In this document: in pieces, positions 33,207-42,254 of the stretch | How positions within the stretch are numbered: position 1 is the stretch's first letter | Layout: each line of letters opens with the position of its first letter | Assembly: GCA_046328715.1 (NCBI GenBank) | Contig: JAXLWB010000001.1 | Location: forward strand, 186,001-250,000 | Direction: 5' to 3' | DNA: 64,000 nt | From: JAXLWB01 sp046328715 | GTDB lineage: Bacteria; Chloroflexota; Anaerolineae; Caldilineales; Caldilineaceae | Translations under genes and position numbers: made by a program | Notes under the pieces: model-generated | Database searches by the model: none | Told to the model about the DNA's origin: nothing | The model's input: the letters and a program-made list of their open reading frames with translations, nothing else

Positions 33207-34781
33207 ATGAGCGGAATTTTGTTACCAGGACAGGATAAGAAGCCCAAGCAACCAGCCGGTGGACTTGAGATTGCCGGCGGCTTCGTCAAAAAGAAAGATG
33301 CCAAGCCAACCGAGCCGCCCCCTAGCCAACCTGAAGCTCCGGCCGCTGAAACACCCGCTGCCCCACCACCCACTGCCCCCGCCGCCCCTGGTGCCCGCCC
33401 TCAATCAGGACGACGCCTTAGTGCTGAAGATTTCATGTTCCCGCCGCAGGCCGCACAGATTCAATGCCCGAGCTGTGGTACGCCCTATGCAGTGCCCATT
33501 TTCAGCATTATAGATTTCGGTGCCAATCCTGAACTGCGGCAACCGCTCCTGGCTGGGCAGATCAACTTTGCCCAATGTCCCAACTGTGGTATGGGTGGTC
33601 CGCTTTCGGCACCGTTGTTGGTACACTCGCCCGAACATCAGTGGTTGGGTGCATTTATTGCCGCCGAAGCTCGTATTAACGATGTGCAGCGCCAGAAGGT
33701 TATCGGCGATCTGACGCAAGCGTTGATGCGCAAGCTGCCGGCTGAAGCACGCAAAGGCTACATGTTGCAGCCCAAACAATATTCCGACTGGCAAACTTTC
33801 TCTGAAAAAATTTGGGAATTCGAGGGCGTAACTCCTGAAATGTTGCGCCGTCAGCGCGAGCAGAGTGCTTTGCTGCAAAACCTAATTGCATTAGCCAATG
33901 ACCGCAAAGCCCTTGAGATTGCACTCCAACGCAATAATGGCACTGCATTAGTTGATCGCACCTTCTTTGCCATGCTCGATCGGATGCTAGTAATTGCCAG
34001 CCAACAGGGGCAGGGTGAGCCGTTCGTGCAACTGCGCAACAACCTGCTCGAAATGACCGAGGCTGGTAAACAGATCAAGGCCCAAAGCGATCACATCCGG
34101 GAAGTGTTGGGCACCGTCAATGAGAAGACCACACGCGAGGATCTGATCGATCTGTTACTGCGTGAGAGTGAAGGTGAGAATGGCCGCGACATGCTCGGTG
34201 CTTTGGCCGCTTCCTTGTCCTCGGCCTTTGACTATCAATTCCTGCTTGCCGTAAACGAGCGAATTGAACATACAAGCGATGAGACCGCCAAGCAGCGCCT
34301 GGAAGAGATTCGCCAGATGGTGTTGTCGATCCAAGAGCAGCAGCGTGCCAGCCAGCAGATGGTAATTCAGCAGGTACAGCAGGTTTTGCAGGAAGTATTG
34401 CAAGCCGAAGATGTCGATGCTAAATTGCAGGAATTGGCAGAATACATCGACGAAACCTTCCTGGCGGTTCTGGCGAGCAATATTCAGACTGCCAATCAGC
34501 GCAACTCGAAGGCGGCTGCCAATCGGTTGCAAGAGATCTACGATAAGGCTGTCACGATGATCGAAGGCCAGATGCCGCCGGAGATTCGCTTCATTAATCA
34601 GTTGATCACAGCTGATGATCGCGCTGAAGTCAACCGCCTATTGCAAGAAAATCGCAGCATGCTCACTAAAGAGTTTGTCGAGTCGTTACGCACACTCGAA
34701 AACGAAATGCGCCAAGGTCGTCGCAACGAAATCGCCGACCGAATCAAGTCGCTGCGCGGACAAATCGCACTCATGGTTTAA
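33207..34781 (+). CDS. CpXC domain protein with Pro/Ala-rich N-terminus
   Basis: 524 residues. Residues 30-75 are Pro/Ala-rich and disordered (PPPSQPEAPAAETPAAPPPT). A zinc-ribbon-like CpXC domain follows with CPSCGTPYAVP and CPNCGMGG (about residues 90-135). The rest is helical, Gln/Glu-rich and probably coiled coil (QEQQRASQQMVIQQVQQVLQ). No signal peptide. CpXC domains are widespread and of unknown function. The genes cinA and an HD hydrolase follow on the same strand. Confidence 0.75.
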   Translation: MSGILLPGQDKKPKQPAGGLEIAGGFVKKKDAKPTEPPPSQPEAPAAETPAAPPPTAPAAPGARPQSGRRLSAEDFMFPPQAAQIQCPSCGTPYAVPIFSIIDFGANPELRQPLLAGQINFAQCPNCGMGGPLSAPLLVHSPEHQWLGAFIAAEARINDVQRQKVIGDLTQALMRKLPAEARKGYMLQPKQYSDWQTFSEKIWEFEGVTPEMLRRQREQSALLQNLIALANDRKALEIALQRNNGTALVDRTFFAMLDRMLVIASQQGQGEPFVQLRNNLLEMTEAGKQIKAQSDHIREVLGTVNEKTTREDLIDLLLRESEGENGRDMLGALAASLSSAFDYQFLLAVNERIEHTSDETAKQRLEEIRQMVLSIQEQQRASQQMVIQQVQQVLQEVLQAEDVDAKLQELAEYIDETFLAVLASNIQTANQRNSKAAANRLQEIYDKAVTMIEGQMPPEIRFINQLITADDRAEVNRLLQENRSMLTKEFVESLRTLENEMRQGRRNEIADRIKSLRGQIALMV

Positions 34782-34799
34782 TTACCCAATCTCCATTTC

Positions 34800-34839
34800 T
34801 ACTCTCTACTCTCAATGGTTTATGGGTGAGTAGAGAGTA
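34800..34839. repeat. 12-bp hairpin between CpXC and cinA genes
   Basis: TACTCTCTACTC (34800-34811) and GAGTAGAGAGTA (34828-34839), 16-nt loop; arms are internally repeated (TACTC units). Confidence 0.85.
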
Positions 34840-34853
34840 TTTTCTCCCATCCT

Positions 34854-36050
34854 ATGCCACTCAATGCTGAAATTGTAACCACTGGGACGGAAATTCTGCT
34901 CGGTGAAATTGTCGATACCAATGCCGCCTGGATCGCCCAGCAATTGCGCGATGTCGGTGTGAATCTTTTCTACAAAACTACGGTCGGCGATAACCTCGCC
35001 CGCATCCGTGGTGTGATTGAACTTTGCATGAGTCGGAGTGATGTCATCATCTGCTCAGGCGGTTTAGGGCCAACGGTGGATGATATGACCCGTCATGCGA
35101 TTGCCGAAGCAACGGGGCGACCACTGCAAATGCACGAGCCTTCCCGGCGCAAACTCGAAGAGCGCTTCGTGCGGCTTGGCGTGCAGATGACAGAAAACAA
35201 CTACGTCCAGGCGCTGATCCCAGAAGGTGCCATTGTCATCGACAATCCGGTGGGTACAGCGCCGGGCTTTATCGTTGAGACGCAGCAGTCGACCGTGATT
35301 GCGGTTCCTGGTGTGCCGCGTGAGATGAAAGCGTTGATGACCGAGACGATATTGCCCTATTTGCGCCAGCGTGGAGGCGAAGGCATCATCCGCCGTCGAG
35401 TCTTGCGTACGATTGGTATTGGCGAAAGCCTGATCGACACCAAGCTGGACGATCTTCTGCGCCAAAGTAACCCTACCGTGGGGTTGGCGGCGAAGACTGG
35501 GCAAGTTGATGTGCGTATTGCCGCGCGAGCGCTGACCGTAGCCGAAGTCGAAGCGATGCTCGACGAGCTTGAGCGTGAAGTGCGCAACCGGATTGGTGAG
35601 TTTATCTACACCGATACACCTGAGGAGTCCTACGAGGCCGTGATTGTAAAACGGCTGCAAAGCCAAGGAGCGACGCTCGCTATCAGCGAAAATAATACGC
35701 GGGGTACTCTAGCCGACCGTTTACGCCAAGCATTGCCAAGCTTCGACCCGCTCCAAAATGCGGTCCTGGATGACACCATCGCTGTGAGCGAAGCTGCCGT
35801 GCGCGAAGCTGCTCAACAATTGCAACGCCGCAGTGCCGCCACCTATGCCCTGGTGATTTCTGGTACAGCAGGGGCTGATGAAGGGGTTTGGGGTGCGAAA
35901 AATGGTGAAACGTGGGCGTCATTGGCTGACAGCAAAACGGTCATCACCACTCGTATCAACTTTGGCGGGCAGGACGAGTACACGCTGGTACGCATCGGCA
36001 ATGGCGCGTTAGCTTTGTTGGACCGAGCGACAAAGTTGGAGCGAGTATAG
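34854..36050 (+). CDS. cinA: CinA family protein with degenerate C-terminal amidase domain
   Basis: 398 residues. The N-terminal molybdopterin-binding-like domain is intact: EIVTTGTEILLGEIVDTNAAW, CSGGLGPTVDDMTRHAIAEAT, GTAPGFIVE, VPGVPREM. In CinA this domain hydrolyses ADP-ribose/NAD-type pyrophosphates. The C-terminal domain usually carries the nicotinamide-nucleotide amidase motif AESCTGG; here the matching place reads ISENNTRG, so the catalytic Ser is replaced by Asn and the GG is lost. The region after it is also weakly conserved, so the amidase activity is probably absent. The HD hydrolase gene starts 4 nt after its stop. Confidence 0.88.
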   Translation: MPLNAEIVTTGTEILLGEIVDTNAAWIAQQLRDVGVNLFYKTTVGDNLARIRGVIELCMSRSDVIICSGGLGPTVDDMTRHAIAEATGRPLQMHEPSRRKLEERFVRLGVQMTENNYVQALIPEGAIVIDNPVGTAPGFIVETQQSTVIAVPGVPREMKALMTETILPYLRQRGGEGIIRRRVLRTIGIGESLIDTKLDDLLRQSNPTVGLAAKTGQVDVRIAARALTVAEVEAMLDELEREVRNRIGEFIYTDTPEESYEAVIVKRLQSQGATLAISENNTRGTLADRLRQALPSFDPLQNAVLDDTIAVSEAAVREAAQQLQRRSAATYALVISGTAGADEGVWGAKNGETWASLADSKTVITTRINFGGQDEYTLVRIGNGALALLDRATKLERV

Positions 36051-36054
36051 ACGC

Positions 36055-36624
36055 ATGGCCCCTTCTGCGTTTCTATCGCTTTTGGATAGAATCAACGACC
36101 TCAAACGGCTGCCACGCACAGGCTGGCTCTTTGCTGGTGTGCCGCAGCCCGAATCGATTGCCGATCACACTTCGGCGGTTGCCCTGCTCACGCTTGTGCT
36201 CGCAACCGAAATCAACAGCGAACCAACTGCCCATCTGTTAAGTCGCCCATTGGATGTAGGCCGTGCCGTGCAGATTGCTCTGGTCCACGATTTGGCGGAG
36301 AGTTTATTGACCGATTTGCCTAAACGCAGTACTGAGTTGATCAGCGAGGTTGTCAAACATGCGGCGGAGTTGAACGCCTTGCACCAAATGTTGGCAGGTC
36401 ACCCGGCTCAAGACGAGATCATTCGCTATTGGCAAGAGTATAGCGAGGCTTCTACGCCCGAAGGTCGTTTGGTGCGTGATGTGGACAAACTTGAAATGAT
36501 CCACCAGGCGCTACGTTACGAGCAAAGTGGCAACCGTAATCTTGAGGAGTTTTTCCGTAATCAACGCTGGCATTACGCTGTGAGTGAACTCACCTACGCC
36601 TCCTTGTGCAAGAGTCGTAACTAA
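36055..36624 (+). CDS. HD-domain hydrolase (YfbR/HDDC2-like)
   Basis: 189 residues, 4 nt after cinA, so co-translated. The metal-binding HD motif is complete: His in ESIADHTSAVA, HD in ALVHDLAESLLTDLP, and Asp in VRDVDKLEMIHQA. The relatives are 5'-nucleotidases acting on deoxynucleoside monophosphates. Pairing with cinA suggests nucleotide housekeeping (inference). Confidence 0.88.
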   Translation: MAPSAFLSLLDRINDLKRLPRTGWLFAGVPQPESIADHTSAVALLTLVLATEINSEPTAHLLSRPLDVGRAVQIALVHDLAESLLTDLPKRSTELISEVVKHAAELNALHQMLAGHPAQDEIIRYWQEYSEASTPEGRLVRDVDKLEMIHQALRYEQSGNRNLEEFFRNQRWHYAVSELTYASLCKSRN

Positions 36625-36769
36625 GGTACACTAGCACACTGTTTTTGCAGTGAAAATTGCAGGTTAGCGGGTCGCAAAAGCTTCAACGTTGTATCCTGCA
36701 ATCATGCTCATTATCTTTTGTAGTATCGGTATGTTCCTTGGTCTGTTTATCACCTAGTTTTAAAATACA

Positions 36770-37936
36770 GTGAATCATCAAACTCCAAAACTCAGCTCAA
36801 TGGTTTCAGAATTACAACAAGAGGGCGTAGCCAAGTCCCCACGTGATTCGAGATTGCGCTATGGAGTCGCCTTGATCCTCACGGCGGCTTTGCTCTTTTT
36901 GGCCAGTTGTGCAGGTTCCGCAAATTCTCAATCGGCAACGCCTGAGGCAGTGGCGGAAGCATTGCCGACTGTTGCAGAGGCAACCAGTGCAGAGGCAACT
37001 ACCAATCCAGTGAGCGTAAGTAGCGAAGCGCCAACCGCTACACCCATCCCGGTCCAACCGACCAATACGCCTGGCCCCACTCCCACCTTGGATGCAGTTT
37101 CACCGCTGAGCCATACCGTGAATATCCTCTTGCTGGGCAGTGATCGTCGCCCAAACACGGGAATTTGGCGCACTGACGTCATCATGATTGTGGCTCTCGA
37201 TTTGGAGCATGGTCGAGCTGGGGTGATATCTTTCCCGCGTGACATTTGGATTGATCAGGATCCGGATATCAATTGGGTCAAGATCAATACCGTCGATGTG
37301 GTGGGTGAGCAAAAGGGCAAAAACGAGGGGCCAAAACTGCTCTCATCTGTTTTACAACGTAAACTTGGCGTTCGCATTGACTACTTTGTGCGTTTTGAGT
37401 TTGAATCGTTTAAGCAGGTCGTGGACATTTTAGGTGGTATCGATGTCGATGTCGATTGTACTTACCACGACACCATTGCCGACGAAGGGGTTACGCTTGA
37501 TCTAAAGCCTGGCCACTACCATTTTGATGGCAAACAGGCGATCAGCTACGCCCGCAGCCGGGTGATGGGCGGCGACCTGGACCGCAACCGCCGTCAACAG
37601 CAGGTGATCTGGGCGATTCGCAACAAGATCAAAGAGACAAACTTTATCACGAAGATTCCCTCACTGTATAGCGCTGTTTCCAATTCGGTGGCCAGTGACC
37701 TGGATCTGCTCGAAATTGTTCGCCTTGCCCGTTTTGGGATTACAGTCGAACCATCCGATATTCACGGTATGGTCGTTCAAAATCCGCTGATCAACGAGAG
37801 CTGGCGTGAAAACATGTTTGTCTTTATTGCAGATTGGCCTGCGATCGGCAAATCTGCCCAACAGATCTTTGACCAACCCGCCTTTGAGGATGCAGTGAAA
37901 GTTGGCCCAGAGGGTGAACGGGTCTACTGCCCGTAA
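36770..37936 (+). CDS. LytR-CpsA-Psr (LCP) family protein, lipoprotein-like
   Basis: 388 residues from GTG 36770; ATG 36800 is an equal alternative and neither has a clear ribosome site. A hydrophobic segment with lipobox LLFLASC (Cys about 47) is followed by a Thr/Pro/Ala-rich stalk, then the LCP domain: VNILLLGSDRRPNTGIWRTD, GVISFPRDIW, IDYFVRFEFESFKQVVDILG, AISYARSRVMGGDLDRNRRQ. The Arg and Asp residues bind the polyprenyl pyrophosphate head group. LCP proteins attach glycopolymers to the wall or to other acceptors. A second LCP gene follows 55 bp later. Confidence 0.9.
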   Translation: MNHQTPKLSSMVSELQQEGVAKSPRDSRLRYGVALILTAALLFLASCAGSANSQSATPEAVAEALPTVAEATSAEATTNPVSVSSEAPTATPIPVQPTNTPGPTPTLDAVSPLSHTVNILLLGSDRRPNTGIWRTDVIMIVALDLEHGRAGVISFPRDIWIDQDPDINWVKINTVDVVGEQKGKNEGPKLLSSVLQRKLGVRIDYFVRFEFESFKQVVDILGGIDVDVDCTYHDTIADEGVTLDLKPGHYHFDGKQAISYARSRVMGGDLDRNRRQQQVIWAIRNKIKETNFITKIPSLYSAVSNSVASDLDLLEIVRLARFGITVEPSDIHGMVVQNPLINESWRENMFVFIADWPAIGKSAQQIFDQPAFEDAVKVGPEGERVYCP

Positions 37937-37991
37937 AGGTTGTTTTTCTTTTTACTCGTTTTGTATCGTTTGGAGTTTGGGATATTTTGTC

Positions 37992-39551
37992 ATGGTGAAT
38001 CGTAAGTTACTTATCTGTTCGTTGATCCTCTCACTGTTTGTGGTCTTTTCCAACACGCTTCGTCTACGGGCAGCCCCTGGCTTGCAGGTGAAGTTGCCGA
38101 CGGCGACAGCAACTTCCACTGCCAATAAGCGTGCCACCGCCACGCAAACGCCGATGCCGACTGCGACTGCTACTCGAACCAGCACCCGGCGCTCCACCCC
38201 TACGGCAACCCTGGCGGAAAGTACGCCTGCGGTCACGGCTACAGTTGCCAGCGCAGCTGTACCCGTCAGTACGGATACAATCGTTAGCCCTGCCCTAGAT
38301 AGCAGCAATGGCCCACCCTTTGATTGGTCAACGAGCGACAATTATCTGATCTTGGGTACGGACCGCCGTGAGGGCTGGACCGATTGGCGCACGGATACGA
38401 TCATTCTTGTGGGGCTGGATCGGGCAAATGCACGGGCTGCCGTCTTTAGCATCCCGCGTGATCTCTATGTGCAAATTCCTGGCTATGGCATGGGGCGCAT
38501 CAATCAAGTGGATTTTATGGGTGAAAGGCGCAACGGCGAAGGTGGCGGACCGATTTTGATTTCGCAGGTGCTCAGTGAAACGTTGGGAGTTGCCGCCCAG
38601 CACTGGATCCGTGTGCAGATGACTGGTTTTATCAGCTTTGTCGATGCAGTTGGCGGTGTCACTGTCACCTTGGATTGTCCCTTTTCCGAGCCAATTTTCA
38701 ATTTGACGACCCAGAGTTGGGAAGAGTTTACCTTGCCTGCTGGTGATAACTTGTTGGATGGGCAGTCGGCCTATTGGTTTGTGCGTCTGCGCCTGCGTGA
38801 AAGCGATATCGGGCGTGCCAATCGCCAACGGCAATTCCTTTGGGCGCTGCGCAACAAAGTATTGAGCACCAACCTGATTCTGCAAGCGCCAGAGTTGTGG
38901 CAGGCGTTCAACAATACTTTTTCCACCGATCTGGACTTTCTCCACATCCTGGATGTTGGCACCTTTGGCTTGGGGTTGAAGCCAGAAAATGTGCGAGCGA
39001 GTGGCTTAAATCTGGCGGACTTACAAAATTACGTCACAGCTGATGGCCAACAAGTCCTGCGGATTGGCAATCCCGCCCATGTGCGTTCCAAGTTGGCCAA
39101 TGTCTGGGCCGCGCCAGCAATGGTGGATTCCAACCGGCACAACGCAACGACCTGTCAGCCACTGCCTGATCCTTCAGCCCTGAATCTGCCCGCAGTCTCT
39201 GGGGATGGGGGAAGCGGTGCCGTCCAACCAGGAACAAATGATCAGGCGAGCGCCAATGCCACTGCAACGCCGAGTGCCTCAACTGCTTCCGGCCAAACTG
39301 TGACCTCCAGTCTGGTGATCGGCAACCGTGCGCGTCTGCGCCGAGGCTACACACTTTCCGTACGTTCCAAGCCTGGAGAGGGTGCGGGGCGCGAGTTGGG
39401 GAGCATAGCCGGTGGTGAAGAGTGTGTCGTTCTGGGCGGCCCGTCGCCAATTGAGGGGATCGTCTGGTGGTATGTCCGTACCGATAGCGGCGCTGAAGGC
39501 TGGATTCCCGGCAATACAAGCGACGCTGCGATTTTGCAGGTAGTACAGTAA
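37992..39551 (+). CDS. LCP family protein with C-terminal SH3b-like domain
   Basis: 519 residues from ATG 37992 (MVNRKLLICSLILSLFVVFS). Signal peptide or anchor, then a Thr/Ala/Pro stalk (TATATSTANKRATATQTPMP), the LCP domain (NYLILGTDRREGWTDWRTDT, AVFSIPRDLYVQIPG, WIRVQMTGFISFVDAVGG, YWFVRLRLRESDIGRANRQR), a second low-complexity linker, and a bacterial SH3-like domain (ARLRRGYTLSVRSKPGEGAG ... WWYVRTDSGAEGWIPG). The SH3b domain may bind the cell surface. It pairs with the preceding LCP gene; probably both serve envelope glycopolymer attachment. Confidence 0.9.
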   Translation: MVNRKLLICSLILSLFVVFSNTLRLRAAPGLQVKLPTATATSTANKRATATQTPMPTATATRTSTRRSTPTATLAESTPAVTATVASAAVPVSTDTIVSPALDSSNGPPFDWSTSDNYLILGTDRREGWTDWRTDTIILVGLDRANARAAVFSIPRDLYVQIPGYGMGRINQVDFMGERRNGEGGGPILISQVLSETLGVAAQHWIRVQMTGFISFVDAVGGVTVTLDCPFSEPIFNLTTQSWEEFTLPAGDNLLDGQSAYWFVRLRLRESDIGRANRQRQFLWALRNKVLSTNLILQAPELWQAFNNTFSTDLDFLHILDVGTFGLGLKPENVRASGLNLADLQNYVTADGQQVLRIGNPAHVRSKLANVWAAPAMVDSNRHNATTCQPLPDPSALNLPAVSGDGGSGAVQPGTNDQASANATATPSASTASGQTVTSSLVIGNRARLRRGYTLSVRSKPGEGAGRELGSIAGGEECVVLGGPSPIEGIVWWYVRTDSGAEGWIPGNTSDAAILQVVQ

Positions 39552-39609
39552 AGATGACAGGGTGACAGGGTGATAAGGATATCATTCACCTTGTCACCTT
39601 GTCACCTTG
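39551..39609. repeat. Short-repeat hairpin between convergent genes
   Basis: GATGACAGGGTGACAGGGTG on the left, TCACCTTGTCACCTTGTCAC on the right; it lies between the convergent LCP and TIM-barrel genes and could terminate both. Confidence 0.8.
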
Positions 39610-40389
39610 TCACCCCTTCTCCCACTCCTCTCTCACTCTCTGCGCACACGCCAAAAGCCAGCGTCGGTCACCAAAGACTTGCAGTGTGATCGTTCCGTTG
39701 TAGTTGAAGCTATGCAAATTGCGCAGTTCGTGTGCCAGGTCAATTCCACCGCTTGGCGCAGCACCGAAGGGGAGATTCAGATCCTCGATTCCATTGTTAT
39801 CGCTGAGATGAACGTGGGCGAGCCGGTCGCTGAGGGCAAAGAGGTAATCTCGTGTCATACTCTTGGCGGTGTTGACATTGCCGTGGCCGATGTCATAGAG
39901 TAACTTGAGCTTGGGTAGGCGAAAGAAGATTTCACGGAAATATTTAAGTTGATGCGCTTGGCGTGTGCTGTTCTCTAACGCCACTTTGACTCCCCGCTCC
40001 GTTGCGTGGTTGAGCACAATCGTGAAGAGTTGACGATAATACTCGTAGCCTTCCGTCTCACTCAAATAGTCGGGCCAGCCGTGAAAACAGATTGTGCAGA
40101 GCGTTGCACCCAGAATCTGCGTGGCATCAATACTGTGCCGTAGTTCATCCACCGCCGCTTGGCGTACAAGTGGAGACGGATTCTCGAATGGCAGATAACG
40201 CGCAGCATGGCAGACCACGCCGATTCCACTATCGTTCAATGCAGTTCGGACAGCTTTCCAATCCGTTCGCTCCAATGCTGCACCCGGAGCTTCCAGCGCT
40301 AGGTCGATAAAGTCAAAGCCGTTTTGCCCGATCCAACTGATCTCTTTGATGAGATCGCGGCGGGGATGGTTCATTGCGCCAAGTTGCAT
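39610..40389 (-). CDS. Sugar phosphate isomerase/epimerase-like TIM barrel protein
   Basis: 259 residues of the xylose isomerase-like TIM barrel family (AP endonuclease 2 fold). Visible: GFDFIDLALEAPG (strand 1), VVCHAARYLPFENPSP, CTICFHGWPDYL, VKVALENSTRQAHQLKYF (metal Glu), LLYDIGHGNVNTAKSM (Asp/His ligands), AHVHLSDNNGIEDLNLPFG (His/Asp), ITLQVFGDRRW. Metal-binding residues are kept, so it is probably an active isomerase or lyase, substrate unknown. The membrane protein gene upstream is separated by a repeat hairpin. Confidence 0.85.
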   Translation of the reverse strand: MQLGAMNHPRRDLIKEISWIGQNGFDFIDLALEAPGAALERTDWKAVRTALNDSGIGVVCHAARYLPFENPSPLVRQAAVDELRHSIDATQILGATLCTICFHGWPDYLSETEGYEYYRQLFTIVLNHATERGVKVALENSTRQAHQLKYFREIFFRLPKLKLLYDIGHGNVNTAKSMTRDYLFALSDRLAHVHLSDNNGIEDLNLPFGAAPSGGIDLAHELRNLHSFNYNGTITLQVFGDRRWLLACAQRVREEWEKG

Positions 40390-40466
40390 GGTAGGTGAGA
40401 GATTGGGTGATTGAGAGATTGGAGATTAGAGATTACATAGTCAATCTCTAATCTCCAATCTCTCAA
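40390..40466. repeat. Short-repeat hairpin (GAGATTGG/CCAATCTC units)
   Basis: GATTGAGAGATTGGAGATTA on the left pairs almost perfectly with TAATCTCCAATCTCTCAATC on the right. It fills the whole gap between two minus-strand genes. Confidence 0.9.
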
Positions 40467-41123
40467 TCACTCACTTTTGAATAGTTCAATAAATACAATG
40501 GTTCCCTGCCCAACTAACCCAAAGGCCATCACCCACATGCCCCAGCCGGGTTGCAGAGAATGATTGTAGAGTTGGCTGATGTTGGGAAGTACGGCCAGGA
40601 AGCCACGGATGGGCCACCAGAGCGCAGCAACGAGCAAAAGCAGGGAAAGGAACGCAGCAATTCTGGCGGGCAAAAGTGCCAAAAATGGACTGAAGGTAGT
40701 GGCAAGGCCACAAATCAGCAGCGCAATCATCTGTTGGCGGAATTCAGCACTTTTCAACACCGGCGGTGACCAGGCTGGCGGCAAGAGATTGAGCGCTGCT
40801 ATCAAGGCAATTACCACAAAGCACCAACGAAGCCACCACGGATAGCGCCGTTCGGCACGAAAGACGTTCAGACTCAGAATCAAACTGACTGTAACCAACG
40901 GCCAATAAAAGCCTTCTCGCCAAAGGTGAACCGTGCCATTGCGAAAAGACGAGAGAAACTTGACGTACTCCCCCAAGTCCAATCCGCTGATGACCAGGGC
41001 CGCTGCCTTATGATTGACCCATGGACCGAAATAGCCAAGCAAGGTGAGCATGCAAAAGATCGGGATCAGCCAACGAGGGTAATGAACTAAGTTTGTGGGC
41101 GTAGTACTACTTAATCGTTTCAT
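40467..41123 (-). CDS. Uncharacterised integral membrane protein
   Basis: 218 residues with about six hydrophobic segments (for example PRWLIPIFCMLTLLGYFGPW, WPLVTVSLILSLNVF, IAAFLSLLLLVAALWWPI, MWVMAFGLVGQGTIVFIELF). No family is recognised. The first helix with GYFGPWVNH and a Trp-rich loop is a weak feature only. It lies between galT and the TIM-barrel gene on the same strand. Confidence 0.6.
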   Translation of the reverse strand: MKRLSSTTPTNLVHYPRWLIPIFCMLTLLGYFGPWVNHKAAALVISGLDLGEYVKFLSSFRNGTVHLWREGFYWPLVTVSLILSLNVFRAERRYPWWLRWCFVVIALIAALNLLPPAWSPPVLKSAEFRQQMIALLICGLATTFSPFLALLPARIAAFLSLLLLVAALWWPIRGFLAVLPNISQLYNHSLQPGWGMWVMAFGLVGQGTIVFIELFKSE

Positions 41124-41209
41124 CCGTGTGCGAGATTAGGGGATTAGAATATGTGGATATTGGGACGTTTTGCCCTGTTCTTTGACTTGACCAGCATAAT
41201 CTCCCAACC

Positions 41210-42253
41210 TCAACGTGCTTTGTAATGAACCTCCGACACTGCCCGCAATCGCTCTGCTGCCTGCTCGGGTGTCAGATCGCGCTGGGCTTCGCCTAGCATC
41301 TCATAGCCGACCATAAATTTTTTCACCGTGGCCGAGCGCAAGAGCGGCGGGTAGAAGTGAGCGTGCAATTGCCAATGCGTGTAGTCAGCAGCATCGTTCG
41401 GCGCGCCGTGCCAGCCCATCGAGTAGGGGAAGGAGGTCTCGAAGAGGTTGTCGTAGCGCGTCAGCAGCCGTTTGAGAATGTCGGAAAGCGTATCTCGTTC
41501 ACTTGAACTTAGATCAGGGATGCGCAAGACAGGCCGGCGCGGCAGCAGCAAAATTTCAAAGGGCCAGAGCGCCCAGTAGGGGACTAAGGCAACCCAGTCA
41601 TTGTTCTCAACCACAATCCGTTCCTGGCGGGAGGATTCTAACTCGACATAATCAACCAGTAAGGGTCGCCCATGTTCGGCCAAATAGCTGCGTTGTTGGT
41701 GATCTTCCTTAAATGGCTCATTCGGTAAGGCACTGCCCGCCCAAACCTGTCCATGCGGATGTGGGTTGGAGCAGCCCATCACCGCACCCTTGTTCTCAAA
41801 CAGTTGCACCCAACGATAGCGTTGGCCCAATTCAACCACCTGATCGGCCCACACATCCACCACATGGCGGATGGCGCTGACCTCCATTTCGGGCAAGGTC
41901 AGGTCGTGACGGGGCGAGAAGCAGATGACCCGGCACTCACCCTGTTCGCTTTCGCTGCGTAGGAGGGGATTTTCAGCCGGACCAGCGGGCGGCGTGTCAG
42001 GCAGCAAGGCGGAAAAGTCATTGGTAAAGACAAAAGTGCTGGTGTAATCCGGGTTGTGCAGCCCACCCGCCCGTGAATTGCCTGGGCAGAGGTAACATTG
42101 CGGATCGTGGGCTGGACGAGTCTCCTGTGGCGGGCGCTCCACCTGTCCTTGCCACGGGCGTTTGGTACGATGGGGCGAAACCAGCACCCATTCGCCTGTC
42201 AATGAGTTGAATCGTCGATGTGGGTGGTCGGTTGGGTTAAATTTATTAAGCAT
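41210..42253 (-). CDS. galT: Galactose-1-phosphate uridylyltransferase
   Basis: 347 residues from ATG 42253 (MLNKFNPTDHPHRR); the frame to 42331 runs into the preceding gene. GalT transfers UMP between UDP-glucose and galactose-1-phosphate (Leloir pathway). Features: RFNSLTGEWVLVSPHRTKRP, zinc ligands in CYLCPGN, the second half-domain with SNPHPHGQVWAGSALP carrying the catalytic His of the HPH motif, and HWQLHAHFYPPLLRSATVKK. Its start codon follows the stop of the thioesterase gene by one base, so translation is coupled. Confidence 0.93.
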   Translation of the reverse strand: MLNKFNPTDHPHRRFNSLTGEWVLVSPHRTKRPWQGQVERPPQETRPAHDPQCYLCPGNSRAGGLHNPDYTSTFVFTNDFSALLPDTPPAGPAENPLLRSESEQGECRVICFSPRHDLTLPEMEVSAIRHVVDVWADQVVELGQRYRWVQLFENKGAVMGCSNPHPHGQVWAGSALPNEPFKEDHQQRSYLAEHGRPLLVDYVELESSRQERIVVENNDWVALVPYWALWPFEILLLPRRPVLRIPDLSSSERDTLSDILKRLLTRYDNLFETSFPYSMGWHGAPNDAADYTHWQLHAHFYPPLLRSATVKKFMVGYEMLGEAQRDLTPEQAAERLRAVSEVHYKAR

Positions 42254-42254
42254 T

